Shown here one piece after another: positions 6,129 through 13,531 of a DNA stretch of 16,164 nt. The position numbers were made by a program, and so were the translations under genes. The stretch is taken from contig JAKDNE010000027.1 of the NCBI GenBank assembly GCA_030451965.1, positions 1-16,164 on the forward strand. Reading direction: 5' to 3'. How positions within the stretch are numbered: position 1 is the stretch's first letter; the number at the start of each line of letters is the position of its first letter. The notes below the pieces were generated by a model. That model saw nothing but the letters and a program-made list of their open reading frames with translations, did no database searches and was not told where the DNA came from. Source of the stretch: Brachybacterium sp. GTDB lineage: Bacteria; Actinomycetota; Actinomycetes; Actinomycetales; Dermabacteraceae.

Positions 6129-7160
6129 ATGCGCGCGCTGATGCTGCACGAGAAGAACCGGATGTCCATCGAGGAGGTCGAGCCGGTCGGCTCCCCCGGC
6201 CCCGGTCAGGTGAGGATCACGATGCACACCGTCGGCATCTGCGCCTCGGACGTGCACTACTGGACCGATGGCAAGATCGGCCCGTTCGTGGTGAAGGCGC
6301 CGATGATCCTCGGGCACGAGGGCGCAGGCACCGTCGCAGAGGTCGGCGAGGGCGTCACCCACCTGGCCGTCGGCGACCGCGTCGCGATGGAGCCCGGTGT
6401 CCCCGATCCCAGCTCCCGCGCGGTGCTCGAGGGCAACTACAACGTGGATCCCGGCGTGCAGTTCTGGGCCACCCCGCCCGTGCACGGCTGCCTCGCCGAC
6501 GAGGTCATCCACTCCGCTGCGTTCACCTTCCCGCTCCCCGACAGCCTCAGCTTCGCCGAGGGGGCGCTCATCGAGCCGTTCTCCGTCGGAATGTTCGCCG
6601 CCACCAAGGCGAACCTCGCGCCCGGTGACGTGGCGGCCGTGGTCGGCTCCGGCACGATCGGCATCATGACCGCGCTCGCCGCCCGCGCCGGTGGCGCCGG
6701 CACCGTCTACATCAGCGATGTGCTGCCGGAGAAGCTCGCGCTGCTCGATGGGCTCGAGGGCATCGTTCCGGTGGATGCCACGAAGGAGGACCTCGGCGCA
6801 CGGGTGCGCGCGGAGACCGGCGGCTGGGGCCCGCAGGTGGTGTTTGAGGCGACTGGCGCCGCGCCCGCGTACACGAAGCTCTGGGAGATGCCCGCCCCCG
6901 GCGGTCGCATCGTCCTGGTGGGCATGCCGGTGGATCCGGTGCCCTTCGACATCGCCACCGCCCAGAGCCGCGGCATCTCGCTGGAGACGGTGTTCCGCTA
7001 CGCGAACGTCTACCAGAAGGCCATCGACCTGGCCGCGACCGACGCGATCGACCTCAGCCGCTTCGTCTCGGAGACCTTCACCTTCGACGACTCCGAGAAG
7101 GCGTTCGAGCGGTTCCTCGAGGGGCGGCCGACGGATGTGAAGCTGCAGATCACGCTGTGA
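6129..7160 (+). CDS. Zinc-dependent polyol/alcohol dehydrogenase (sorbitol/xylitol dehydrogenase-like)
   Basis: 343 aa, a standard medium-chain dehydrogenase. Catalytic-zinc ligands appear at C38 (GICASDVHYW), H63-E64 (GHEGAG) and E149 (IEPFSVG). The HYWTDGKIGPFVVKAPMILGH and VQFWATPPVHG stretches are characteristic of the sorbitol/xylitol dehydrogenase branch, which oxidises polyols to ketoses. The cofactor fold has GSGTIG (173-178), and an Asp (D197) at the end of the second strand favours NAD over NADP. The structural-zinc loop (about 89-110, GVPDPSSRAVLEGNYNVDPG) has lost all four of its usual cysteines, so only the catalytic zinc should be bound. Start: GGAGGAG lies about 5 nt before the ATG. 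It follows the MFS gene by 30 bp and no terminator lies between them. Confidence 0.9.
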   Translation: MRALMLHEKNRMSIEEVEPVGSPGPGQVRITMHTVGICASDVHYWTDGKIGPFVVKAPMILGHEGAGTVAEVGEGVTHLAVGDRVAMEPGVPDPSSRAVLEGNYNVDPGVQFWATPPVHGCLADEVIHSAAFTFPLPDSLSFAEGALIEPFSVGMFAATKANLAPGDVAAVVGSGTIGIMTALAARAGGAGTVYISDVLPEKLALLDGLEGIVPVDATKEDLGARVRAETGGWGPQVVFEATGAAPAYTKLWEMPAPGGRIVLVGMPVDPVPFDIATAQSRGISLETVFRYANVYQKAIDLAATDAIDLSRFVSETFTFDDSEKAFERFLEGRPTDVKLQITL

Positions 7161-7332
7161 AAACGGGTAAGCACGGAGTGGGTGCCTGACGACGGTCCCA
7201 GCCGACCCAAGAGGGTCTCTCAGGGGGTGCTGGCGTGCCCGTCCCGCCCCGTGCCGCGGCCGTGAATCGGGGTCGCTTGCGGGGCCTCCTGCGGTGTGGA
7301 TAAGTGCGTTCGGATGCGCGGATGTGTGCCAC

Positions 7333-7388
7333 GATGGCTATCCGGATGGCTATCCAGATGGCCGACCGGGGCCGTCCGGATAGCCATC
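7333..7388. repeat. Three 12-bp iterons and an inverted copy upstream of the integrase
   Basis: GATGGCTATCCG (7333-7344), GATGGCTATCCA (7345-7356) and GATGGCCGACCG (7357-7368) stand head to tail. The inverted copy TCCGGATAGCCATC (7375-7388) pairs perfectly over 14 bp with 7333-7346. The block ends 18 bp before the integrase ATG and overlaps where its promoter or leader should be. It may bind excisionase or integrase (arm-type sites), act as an autoregulatory operator, or form a hairpin in the mRNA leader just before the ribosome-binding site. Confidence 0.6.
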
Positions 7389-7406
7389 TGCGAAGGAGGC
7401 GGACAG

Positions 7407-8651
7407 ATGTCGAAGAGCGCGCATCGCCGGGAGTACGGGAGCGGCTCCATCTACCAGCGCGCCGACGGGAAGTGGATCGGCTCCTTCCCCGCTGGGCACA
7501 CCAGGAGCGGCAAGCGCCGCCGTCTCACAGTGGTCGCCGGCACGGAGCAGCAGGCGCGCTCACGGATGCGGTCGAAGATGCGCGAGGTCGCGGCCGGCAA
7601 GACACCTGGTGATCCGATCACTGTCGCGGGGTGGTCGAAGACCTACCTTGCCGAACATGCACTGCGACACCGCCGCAGCACGACGAGCAACGTCGAATGG
7701 GCCATGGGCTACATCGTCGAGGTGATCGGCGACGTGAAGTTGGCCAAGCTGCGTCCCGCTGACATCCGGCGCGTCCACGAGCACGGAGCGAAGAAGGGTC
7801 TTGCCCCCTCAAGCGTGCTGCGGCTGCACGACCGGTTGAAGGCGATGCTGAAAGCAGCAGTGCTGGAGGGACTGGAGATCCCGCCAGCGGCCATGGCCGT
7901 GCAAGGGCTGCCGGTGCCGGCGAACGACCGGATCGCCATACCGAAAGACACGGTGATGAGCATCCTCGAGGCATCCAAGCTTGAGTCGCAGGATGCGCGG
8001 GCCATCGTCCTCCTCGGATTTCTAGCTGGTCTCCGACGAGGCGAGATGTCAGGGCTGACCTGGGACAGGGTCGACTTGGAGCGCGGAATCCTCGTCATCG
8101 ACCGGCAGATGACCAGGTTCGGATGGTCGCATGGCTGCTTTGAGGCCTGTGGCAGGACGCCGCGGTCATGTCCGCAACGGCAGGTCGAGGCGCCGACGCA
8201 GCTCGGGTACGAGCTGATCCCCAGAAGCTCTCTCGTGCTGGGCCCCGTGAAAACGGCTCGCGGACGACGAGAGGTGCCGATCGTTGACGAACTGGCTGAT
8301 CACCTGCGGACGATGCAGCTGGCCAACCGACCGTCGAGTTGGGCCGGTGTTCCGCGGTTCGTCTTGCTGACCGCGATCGGCGGCCCCATGGGTCAACACA
8401 GTCTCGACGTCCTCTGGAAGCAGGTCCTCCAACGCGCGGGGACCAAGCATCCTTCGGGACGGAGCTGGAACACCCACGAGATGCGACACACGTTCGTCAC
8501 CGAGCTGATGCGCGCGCAGACCCACTCCAGCGTGATTGAGACGATGGTCGGTCACGCCGAGGAACGATCCACGCGCGGATACATCCACCCGTCGTCGGTC
8601 GATGCACGCTACGCCGCCGACCAGGTGGCCCGCGGTCTCTCCGAGAAGTGA
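7407..8651 (+). CDS. int: Tyrosine recombinase / site-specific integrase
   Basis: 414 aa, normal for actinobacterial phage and island integrases. The N-terminus (10-65) has the arm-binding AP2-like form (GSGSIYQRADGKWIGSFPAG). The core-binding SAM-like domain covers about 70-160 and the catalytic domain 175-410. The full catalytic set is present: R210 (LAGLRRGE), K282 (VKTARG), H357 and R360 (HEMRH), H383 (GHAEE) and the nucleophile Y392 (RGYIHPS). Residues 236-265 form a Cys-containing insertion between catalytic Arg and Lys (C244, C248, C255), seen in a subset of actinobacterial integrases and possibly metal-binding. AAGGAGG sits 8 nt before the ATG at 7407. Upstream in-frame starts would read through the iterons and are disfavoured. 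No frameshift or stop, so it looks active. Confidence 0.95.
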   Translation: MSKSAHRREYGSGSIYQRADGKWIGSFPAGHTRSGKRRRLTVVAGTEQQARSRMRSKMREVAAGKTPGDPITVAGWSKTYLAEHALRHRRSTTSNVEWAMGYIVEVIGDVKLAKLRPADIRRVHEHGAKKGLAPSSVLRLHDRLKAMLKAAVLEGLEIPPAAMAVQGLPVPANDRIAIPKDTVMSILEASKLESQDARAIVLLGFLAGLRRGEMSGLTWDRVDLERGILVIDRQMTRFGWSHGCFEACGRTPRSCPQRQVEAPTQLGYELIPRSSLVLGPVKTARGRREVPIVDELADHLRTMQLANRPSSWAGVPRFVLLTAIGGPMGQHSLDVLWKQVLQRAGTKHPSGRSWNTHEMRHTFVTELMRAQTHSSVIETMVGHAEERSTRGYIHPSSVDARYAADQVARGLSEK

Positions 8652-8726
8652 CGGTTCACGTCCGTCGGATCTGATTCCTCCATCGGCGCGTCCTGCGAGA
8701 GTGGTCACTCGCCCACTGGATCGAGC

Positions 8727-8972
8727 ATGACGACGCCATCAAAGATCAATGACTCGCCCCGTGCTGTCGTGATGCTGGAGCCTCAGCAGGTCTACTCCAT
8801 CGACGAGGCGGCAGAGTTCCTGCGCATGGGCCGGACGACCGTCTACGCGCTGATGCGGACGACGGAACCGTTCGACTACCTGCCGAGCGTCAAGCCGCAC
8901 GAAGGAGGACGGCGCCGAGTGATCCGTCGCCAGGCTCTCGACGACTGGCTGGAGCGTCACGAAGAGCAGTAG
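8727..8972 (+). CDS. Excisionase-like helix-turn-helix DNA-binding protein
   Basis: 81 aa. Residues 22-46 (VYSIDEAAEFLRMGRTTVYALM) are a MerR/excisionase-type HTH. A wing-like basic segment GGRRRVIRRQALDDWLERH (60-78) follows, the layout of HTH_17 or Xis proteins. Such proteins bend att DNA to steer the integrase towards excision, or repress element genes. It follows the integrase by 75 bp on the same strand; many excisionase genes instead precede the integrase. The start is uncertain: the ATG at 8727 has no clear ribosome-binding site and an ATG at 8772 would leave the HTH intact. The iterons at 7333-7388 are candidate targets. Confidence 0.8.
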   Translation: MTTPSKINDSPRAVVMLEPQQVYSIDEAAEFLRMGRTTVYALMRTTEPFDYLPSVKPHEGGRRRVIRRQALDDWLERHEEQ

Positions 8973-9079
8973 GACCGATCTCGCTTCGCAGCGGCCGCAT
9001 AGCGCCGTCCTGCCGGAGCCGCGATGCGCCCACTCCCCCACCGTCCGGAGCTACCGGACCCGGAGGAGAGGGAATCACC

Positions 9080-9514
9080 ATGGCCAACCTTGCCGAGTAC
9101 GCAGACCCCCAACTGTTGGAGGATCCGCGCACCGTCCTACTGGTCCTTCGGGCCGCCGAGTTCAGCGACGACGCCGAGACTCTCGACGGCCTCGCCCGCT
9201 CCGGTGTCACGTCCGAGGTGCTGCGGAAGATCGCCCATAACCCCGCCGCCGCTGAGCACACCCTGGAGCATCTGGTCGACCTCGACCAGCGGTGGATGAC
9301 GTACCCAGTCACCCGCCGTACCGACGTGTCAGAGGGCTTCATCGACCGCATCGCACGGCGGCTGACGGACCGCATCGCGATCTTCCATGCCTCGTCCGCT
9401 CCCCGGGCCAGCGACGAGACCCTGCGCTACCTCGCCGGGCACCCCAGCGCCCCGCCGGCCACCGCTGAGCAGGTCGCTGAACGGCTCGGGACGGCGGCCG
9501 TGGCGGCCGCGTGA
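9080..9514 (+). CDS. Hypothetical protein with LRV-like helical repeats, 144 aa
   Basis: Well-supported start: GGAGGAGAGGGA lies just upstream of the ATG, preceded by a small hairpin GTCCGG-AGCTA-CCGGAC (9043-9059). The protein is acidic, soluble and helical. Segments such as TSEVLRKIAHNPAAAEHTL and DETLRYLAGHPSAPPATAEQ resemble leucine-rich-repeat-variant units, in which a Leu-rich helix is followed by a His-Pro or Asn-Pro turn. Repeats of this kind generally make protein contacts; no catalytic motif is seen. The next small gene follows closely and the pair ends at a strong terminator, so they likely form one transcript, perhaps starting at the integrase or excisionase-like gene. Confidence 0.75.
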   Translation: MANLAEYADPQLLEDPRTVLLVLRAAEFSDDAETLDGLARSGVTSEVLRKIAHNPAAAEHTLEHLVDLDQRWMTYPVTRRTDVSEGFIDRIARRLTDRIAIFHASSAPRASDETLRYLAGHPSAPPATAEQVAERLGTAAVAAA

Positions 9515-9558
9515 CGGCCTCGTTCCGCCCGCGAGATCACCGAACGGGAAGGGCACCG

Positions 9559-9786
9559 ATGCTCATGCGCACCTACACCCGCACCTACCGTGGCGTGATC
9601 ACCGAGACCTTCGTCCTCGGCCCGGCCGACCTGACCGATCAGGCGCGGCAGTTGCTCGATGACCTCGACGCGGGCGCGACGACCCTGACCGGGGGTGCGG
9701 ACGAGTTCCTGTGCCGGTTCGACGTCGACCACGAGGGGATCACGCACCTGGACGATCGCGGCCTCAGCATCGCCCGCACGAGTTGA
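9559..9786 (+). CDS. Small orphan protein, 75 aa
   Basis: I do not recognise it. The ATG at 9559 has GGGAAGGGC upstream at suitable spacing. A GTG at 9511, overlapping the previous stop codon, would add 16 poorly supported residues. The sequence alternates likely strands (RTYTRTYRGVITETFVLG, EFLCRFDVDHEGITHLD) with one helix (DQARQLLDDLDAG), a small alpha/beta protein that could be a partner of the preceding LRV-like protein. It ends 22 bp before a strong terminator. Confidence 0.65.
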   Translation: MLMRTYTRTYRGVITETFVLGPADLTDQARQLLDDLDAGATTLTGGADEFLCRFDVDHEGITHLDDRGLSIARTS

Positions 9787-9808
9787 CCGCCAGACTTCCC
9801 AGAACAGA

Positions 9809-9843
9809 ACAAGACCCCGGGAGAATTCCTCCCGGGGTCTTGT
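9809..9843. terminator. Strong rho-independent-type hairpin
   Basis: A perfect 15-bp stem: ACAAGACCCCGGGAG (9809-9823) pairs with CTCCCGGGGTCTTGT (9829-9843) around AATTC. It lies 22 bp after the stop of the 75-aa gene, so it should end the leftmost cargo transcript. No long T-tract follows, which is common in actinobacterial terminators. The arms are A- and T-flanked on both strands, so it may work in both directions. Confidence 0.85.
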
Positions 9844-10005
9844 ACACACCCTGCGATGGCCCCATCCGCCAACGGCACCCATGATTCTACCGGAAAGCCC
9901 TCTTCTTGCATCATAACTGCAGGCCATAGGGGAATCGAATGTCACGCGACGGTGATCATCCGCCCACTATGAAGTGCAAGCGCACCCGCAGTGGAAGGCC
10001 TCCGA

Positions 10006-10242
10006 ATGCCTGCTCTTATCGAAGCCGTCACCACCAAGGATCTGCTGTCGATTCGCGACCTCCTGGCGAGTGAAGCGGAAGATCGTCTCCGAAATACATC
10101 ACCGGGGTTGGTCGCCAGCTGCACGATGGTGTGCCTGATGTGGTCGATGGTGCTGACCTCGACCAGCCTGGGAGTCGAGGACGCCGAGAGCATCGCCCAG
10201 TGCACGCTCGTCGACACGCTCGTGCTGCTGGAGGATGCCTGA
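10006..10242 (+). CDS. Small orphan protein, 78 aa
   Basis: A small, mostly helical protein with a hydrophobic middle (SCTMVCLMWSMVLTSTSLGV) that could be a single membrane helix or a buried core helix. The N-terminus PALIEAVTTKDLLSIRDLLASEAEDRLR is amphipathic. The ATG at 10006 has GGAAGG 7 nt upstream; a GTG at 9991 would place that motif inside the gene. It is the first gene after the strong terminator and is followed 76 bp later by the J-domain membrane protein on the same strand, so the two may be coexpressed. Family unknown. Confidence 0.55.
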   Translation: MPALIEAVTTKDLLSIRDLLASEAEDRLRNTSPGLVASCTMVCLMWSMVLTSTSLGVEDAESIAQCTLVDTLVLLEDA

Positions 10243-10318
10243 CCGGCCTGTGACAGCATCGGTGCGCCCACTTGGCATCGAGAATGGACGCAACCGAGCA
10301 GGAGAGCAGGACGCAGGC

Positions 10319-11626
10319 ATGGCGCTGACGCACTACGAGGTCCTGGGCGTAGATCAAAACGCCACGCGAGCCGAGATCATCTCCGCCTTCCGCGCCCAGA
10401 TGCGGGCCCTGCATGCCGACGCCGGTGGCGATGACGAGCTCGCCAAGAACGTCAGCTCCGCCTACAACGTCCTGTCCAACGAGTCCAAGCGCGCCGCCTA
10501 CGACCGCACCCTGTCCCAGCGACAGCCCTCGAGGCCTGGACCCCCGACCGCTCCCAGCAATCCCCGACAGCCGGCTGGTGCCACGCGGGACCGAGTCTTC
10601 ACCGCGGACCAGGGCAGCCCTGCGTTCTCGATGATGAGCGCGGACCCGGCGGCGTGGTCCTGGCACGTGCCCGCCGGCGACGACCAGGACGCTGCAGAGT
10701 CCGCCGGTACGGGATCACGGTCCGCTGTCCGCACCGTGGTGACGATCCTGGCCTTCGTCGCCTGGGCCGGCGCGGGGGCCGCGGCCGCCTCGACTCTCGG
10801 ACTGCCCCTGGCCCGCATCGGCGCCCTGTCCGTGCCCGTGGCCCTCCTCGTGGGGGTCGGTGTCCACCTGCTCTGGTCGATCCTCATGATCACGCGGGCG
10901 GTGATGCACCGGTGGGGGCTCGTCCTTTCGCTGCTGCTCGCCCTCGTCGCAGCCGGGGTGATCTACCTCGACGCCGGCACCCCGCTGCCGACGCTCGGGG
11001 CTGCCCTGTGCCTGGCGGCGACCCTGGCCACCACGTACCTGTCCTTCGGCATGGCCCTCGCCCGCGCTGGGGCACGGGAGGGCAGCGGCATTATCGACTC
11101 CTCGTTCATCACCCAGGTCGGTGCCACGACCCTCGGCGATCGACACCCGGACGTCGACCATCTCCTCGGCGTGCTGAAGGTCGCCTTCGGCCACCGCAAG
11201 GGCGTGCGGGTGATCCTGCTGCCGGACCGCGTCACCCCGCGCACGGACGCCTCCCCGGTCCGGTCGCAGGTGGCCGTGGTCGTCGGCCGGTCCGTCTCCT
11301 TGATCGCGATCCCTCCCCTCGGCGCCGATGGGCTGGAGATCTCCGGTTCTGACCTCATCAGCGGCGGGCGGGTCCACCGCAACGTCGTGCGCGACGAGGT
11401 GCAAGCCCTTGCGGCGCGCTACGGACGCGGCGGGCGGGTCCGTGGCTACGTGATCCCCACCCGGCTCGTGGCCGAACCGCTGGCCGGGACGCAGACGCAC
11501 GGCGTGGCCTTCGGCTCCTTGACCCAGGTCGTCGACGCCATCGGGCAGGACGCCGGCGACGATCTCGACAAGGAAAACGTTCTGTTCCGCCGGCGTGCGC
11601 TGGAGTCCATGTCGCTGCTGGTGTGA
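10319..11626 (+). CDS. Membrane protein with an N-terminal degenerate J-domain
   Basis: 435 aa. Residues 4-65 fit a DnaJ J-domain (HYEVLGVDQNATRAEIISAF ... AYNVLSNESKRAAYDRTL), but the HPD tripeptide needed to stimulate Hsp70 reads HAD (32-34). A Pro/Ser-rich linker (66-135) is followed by four predicted membrane helices at about 138-160, 166-192, 199-217 and 224-249. The soluble C-terminal half (255-435) contains DVDHLL (278-283) and the strand pattern SQVAVVVGRSVSLIAIPP (316-333), loosely recalling the NERD nuclease-like fold, without a convincing catalytic set. The J-domain and C-terminal half should both face the cytoplasm. Start: GGAGAGCAGGA precedes the ATG. The role is unknown; a membrane-anchored scaffold recruiting DnaK or another partner is conceivable, with the HAD change counting against ordinary co-chaperone activity. 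Confidence 0.8.
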   Translation: MALTHYEVLGVDQNATRAEIISAFRAQMRALHADAGGDDELAKNVSSAYNVLSNESKRAAYDRTLSQRQPSRPGPPTAPSNPRQPAGATRDRVFTADQGSPAFSMMSADPAAWSWHVPAGDDQDAAESAGTGSRSAVRTVVTILAFVAWAGAGAAAASTLGLPLARIGALSVPVALLVGVGVHLLWSILMITRAVMHRWGLVLSLLLALVAAGVIYLDAGTPLPTLGAALCLAATLATTYLSFGMALARAGAREGSGIIDSSFITQVGATTLGDRHPDVDHLLGVLKVAFGHRKGVRVILLPDRVTPRTDASPVRSQVAVVVGRSVSLIAIPPLGADGLEISGSDLISGGRVHRNVVRDEVQALAARYGRGGRVRGYVIPTRLVAEPLAGTQTHGVAFGSLTQVVDAIGQDAGDDLDKENVLFRRRALESMSLLV

Positions 11627-11659
11627 GCGCCTTGCCCGGCGTCGCGTCACCCCGTCTCG

Positions 11660-12313
11660 TCAGCTCGTGGGCAGATCGTGCTCGATGATCTGGGCGATCT
11701 CATGGGCGGCGACGGGCCGATGCCACGTGTCCCAGCCGACGTGGATTTGCCGGGGCCGGGAAGGGTCGGTCGCCGTGTCGGTGTGCAGGTGACCGTGCAG
11801 GAGCACGGCGCCCTCGTCGCGCAGTCGCCACTGGACCGCACGAGGGTCGTCGGTGTGGTCGGCCTCGTAGGGTAAGTGCGAGATCACGACGCGGTGCGGG
11901 ACCGAGCCGTTGCGGCAGCCGAGCTCCCTCGTCGGCGGGATCTTCGCGGCCGCCGTAGTTCCGGCCCACTCGATGCCCAGGTCCAGGGTCTCGCGCAGCG
12001 CCCCGATGGACTTCTCGCCGGCCATCGGATGCGCCCGATCATGGTTGCCGAGGACCAGGCGGATGCGACCGTTCAACCGCGGCACGATCCCGGCCAGCCG
12101 ACGCGGTGCGACGAGAGACAGGTCCCCCAGGTGCCACACGGTGTCCTCCGGCTGCACGTGCCGGTTCCAGCTGGCGACGATTTCCTCGTCGTGCGCATCG
12201 ACCTCCTCATCGGAGGCCTGCCTCGGGAATCGAGTGACTGGAGCATGGCCGCGCTCCCGCACCATCAAGCGGTGGCCGAAGTGGGTGTCGGAGGTGAAGT
12301 ACACGGCGGGCAT
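11660..12313 (-). CDS. Calcineurin-like metallophosphoesterase
   Basis: 217 aa, about the usual length for a small single-domain enzyme. The five metal-binding motifs appear in order: SDTHFGH (D9, H11), GDLS (D64), GNHD (89-92), SHLP (H146) and HGHLHT (H173, H175). The fold binds two metals and cleaves phosphate mono- or diesters; the substrate is unknown. Similar phage- and island-borne proteins act on nucleotides or RNA ends, but nothing here proves that. The ATG at 12313 has GAGAGGGG about 8 nt upstream. It converges on the J-domain gene with 33 bp between stop codons. No signal peptide, so cytoplasmic. Confidence 0.9.
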   Translation of the reverse strand: MPAVYFTSDTHFGHRLMVRERGHAPVTRFPRQASDEEVDAHDEEIVASWNRHVQPEDTVWHLGDLSLVAPRRLAGIVPRLNGRIRLVLGNHDRAHPMAGEKSIGALRETLDLGIEWAGTTAAAKIPPTRELGCRNGSVPHRVVISHLPYEADHTDDPRAVQWRLRDEGAVLLHGHLHTDTATDPSRPRQIHVGWDTWHRPVAAHEIAQIIEHDLPTS

Positions 12314-12445
12314 CGGGACTGCCCCTCTCTCGTGTGTCGCAGAATCGTCGTCGTGCGTGCTGGTTCACGTCGCGGGTGACCCTGCGCCCCTCGCCGCAGC
12401 ACGCGCAGTCGCGGGAAGCGGACCCCTCGGGGCGAATATGCACAC

Positions 12446-12464
12446 CCCGGTCTCCGTCACCGGG
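12446..12464. terminator. Weak hairpin between the sigma-like and phosphoesterase genes
   Basis: CCCGGT and ACCGGG pair over 6 bp around CTCCGTC in the 213-bp gap after the sigma-like gene. A perfect palindrome CCCCTCGGGG lies 14 bp away at 12423-12432. Either could end the upstream transcript or be an operator for the phosphoesterase gene. There is no T-tract. Confidence 0.25.
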
Positions 12465-12526
12465 ATGCCTCGTCCCCTACTAAGTGGGCGAAGCGGCACC
12501 CTCACGGGACCGCTGGGCGCCGGTCT

Positions 12527-13531
12527 TCAATGCTCCCGGATGTAGTCGGTGATCTCGGCTCGGGCGACAGCGAGGACACGCTCAAGCTGCGCGGGCAGTT
12601 CGCGACGCGCTGCAGGCTCGGTGATCCCCAACTGCTCGACGAGCTCGGAACGCGTGGGGAAGATGCCCTCGAGATGCCGGGCGAAGTAGAGGCGGGCCAC
12701 TTCGGCCGCCTGCACCGGCTTCCGCCGCAGTCGCCGACCCCGCTTACGCTCCCGGTCGAGATCCATCTGCTCGCAGTTCGCGATGACGGAATCGATGATT
12801 CGGGCGCGTTCCGCGGCGCCGGCATCGGGCTCGTCGACCGTGGACAGGCTCGTATCGACCAGCACGTCGGGATCATCCAGGGGCACCGAACTCACCGGTC
12901 GCAGGTCGCCCTTCGTGACCAGGACGGACTGTCGGGCCGCGTCCTTGCGAGTGGCGAGCATGCGCTCGTTGTGGAAGGCGACCAGCTCGTCATCCGACGG
13001 CGTCTGCTGATGTTCGAGCTCGAACAGCTGGCGGGATCTCTGCACGAGGCTATCCCGTCGGTCATGGGCATTCCGGCCCGGGACGCCCGAAGTGCCGTTC
13101 AGCAGTCCCTTGCGGCGGTCTTCCCGCAGGCAGGCACGGGTTTCGGATTCGAGGATCGTCGGGAGGTTGCGGGAGTAGTTGAAGACCTGGCTGGTGCCGT
13201 TCCCTTCCCGGGCGCGCCAGCGCGTGTCGATCATCTTCATCAGCGCCTCGCCGAAGTAGGACATAGCTGTTTCCCTGTCCCGCGGATCGAGCCTGGCGAT
13301 CCGCTGAGCTCTCGAGATGACTTTGGTGATGGATTCCTCGTGGGTGGCGAGAAAGTCATCCAGGAGTTTTCGGGCGACAGCGTGATCGGCAGAGTGGAGG
13401 ATGAGGCAGAGGTCCGCCTTCCACGTGGCGTCAAGTGTGTCCTGGTCACAGGTGCATTCGGGATGGTGAAGCGATCGCAAGGTGGCCAGGTGATTCGGGC
13501 TGGTCGCAGGAATCATCGAACGACCGGCCAA
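12527..13531 (-). CDS. Atypical protein with sigma-70-like organisation
   Basis: 334 aa, soluble and helical. Residues 47-140 resemble sigma region 2 in helix order and in the closing basic segment ETRACLREDRRKGLL. Residues 166-215 (LFELEHQQTPSDDELVAFHNERM ... VSSVPLDD) closely recall region 3, where the P-x-x-E-L pattern precedes the V-S-L-D motif. Residues 275-325 (EVARLYFARHLEGIFPTRSELVEQLGITEPAARREL) look like a region 4 HTH. The region 2.4 and 4.2 contact residues are not clearly conserved, so it may be a diverged sigma factor or a DNA-binding relative. The start is uncertain: TTG at 13531 has GGAGAG 13 nt upstream, ATG at 13516 has no ribosome-binding site. The N-terminus carries HHPECTCD, a possible metal-binding cluster. 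Confidence 0.6.
   Translation of the reverse strand: MAGRSMIPATSPNHLATLRSLHHPECTCDQDTLDATWKADLCLILHSADHAVARKLLDDFLATHEESITKVISRAQRIARLDPRDRETAMSYFGEALMKMIDTRWRAREGNGTSQVFNYSRNLPTILESETRACLREDRRKGLLNGTSGVPGRNAHDRRDSLVQRSRQLFELEHQQTPSDDELVAFHNERMLATRKDAARQSVLVTKGDLRPVSSVPLDDPDVLVDTSLSTVDEPDAGAAERARIIDSVIANCEQMDLDRERKRGRRLRRKPVQAAEVARLYFARHLEGIFPTRSELVEQLGITEPAARRELPAQLERVLAVARAEITDYIREH

Noticed and set aside
5579..6628. Plus-strand frame crossing the MFS and dehydrogenase genes
   Set aside because: Arg-rich out-of-frame reading of two well-supported genes.
8246..8260. GTGAAAACGG shared with the end of the dehydrogenase gene (7157-7166) as an att core
   Set aside because: Only 10 bp, and the second copy lies inside the integrase coding sequence.
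10715..11650. Minus-strand frame opposite the J-domain gene
   Set aside because: Charged, low-complexity shadow without a ribosome-binding site.
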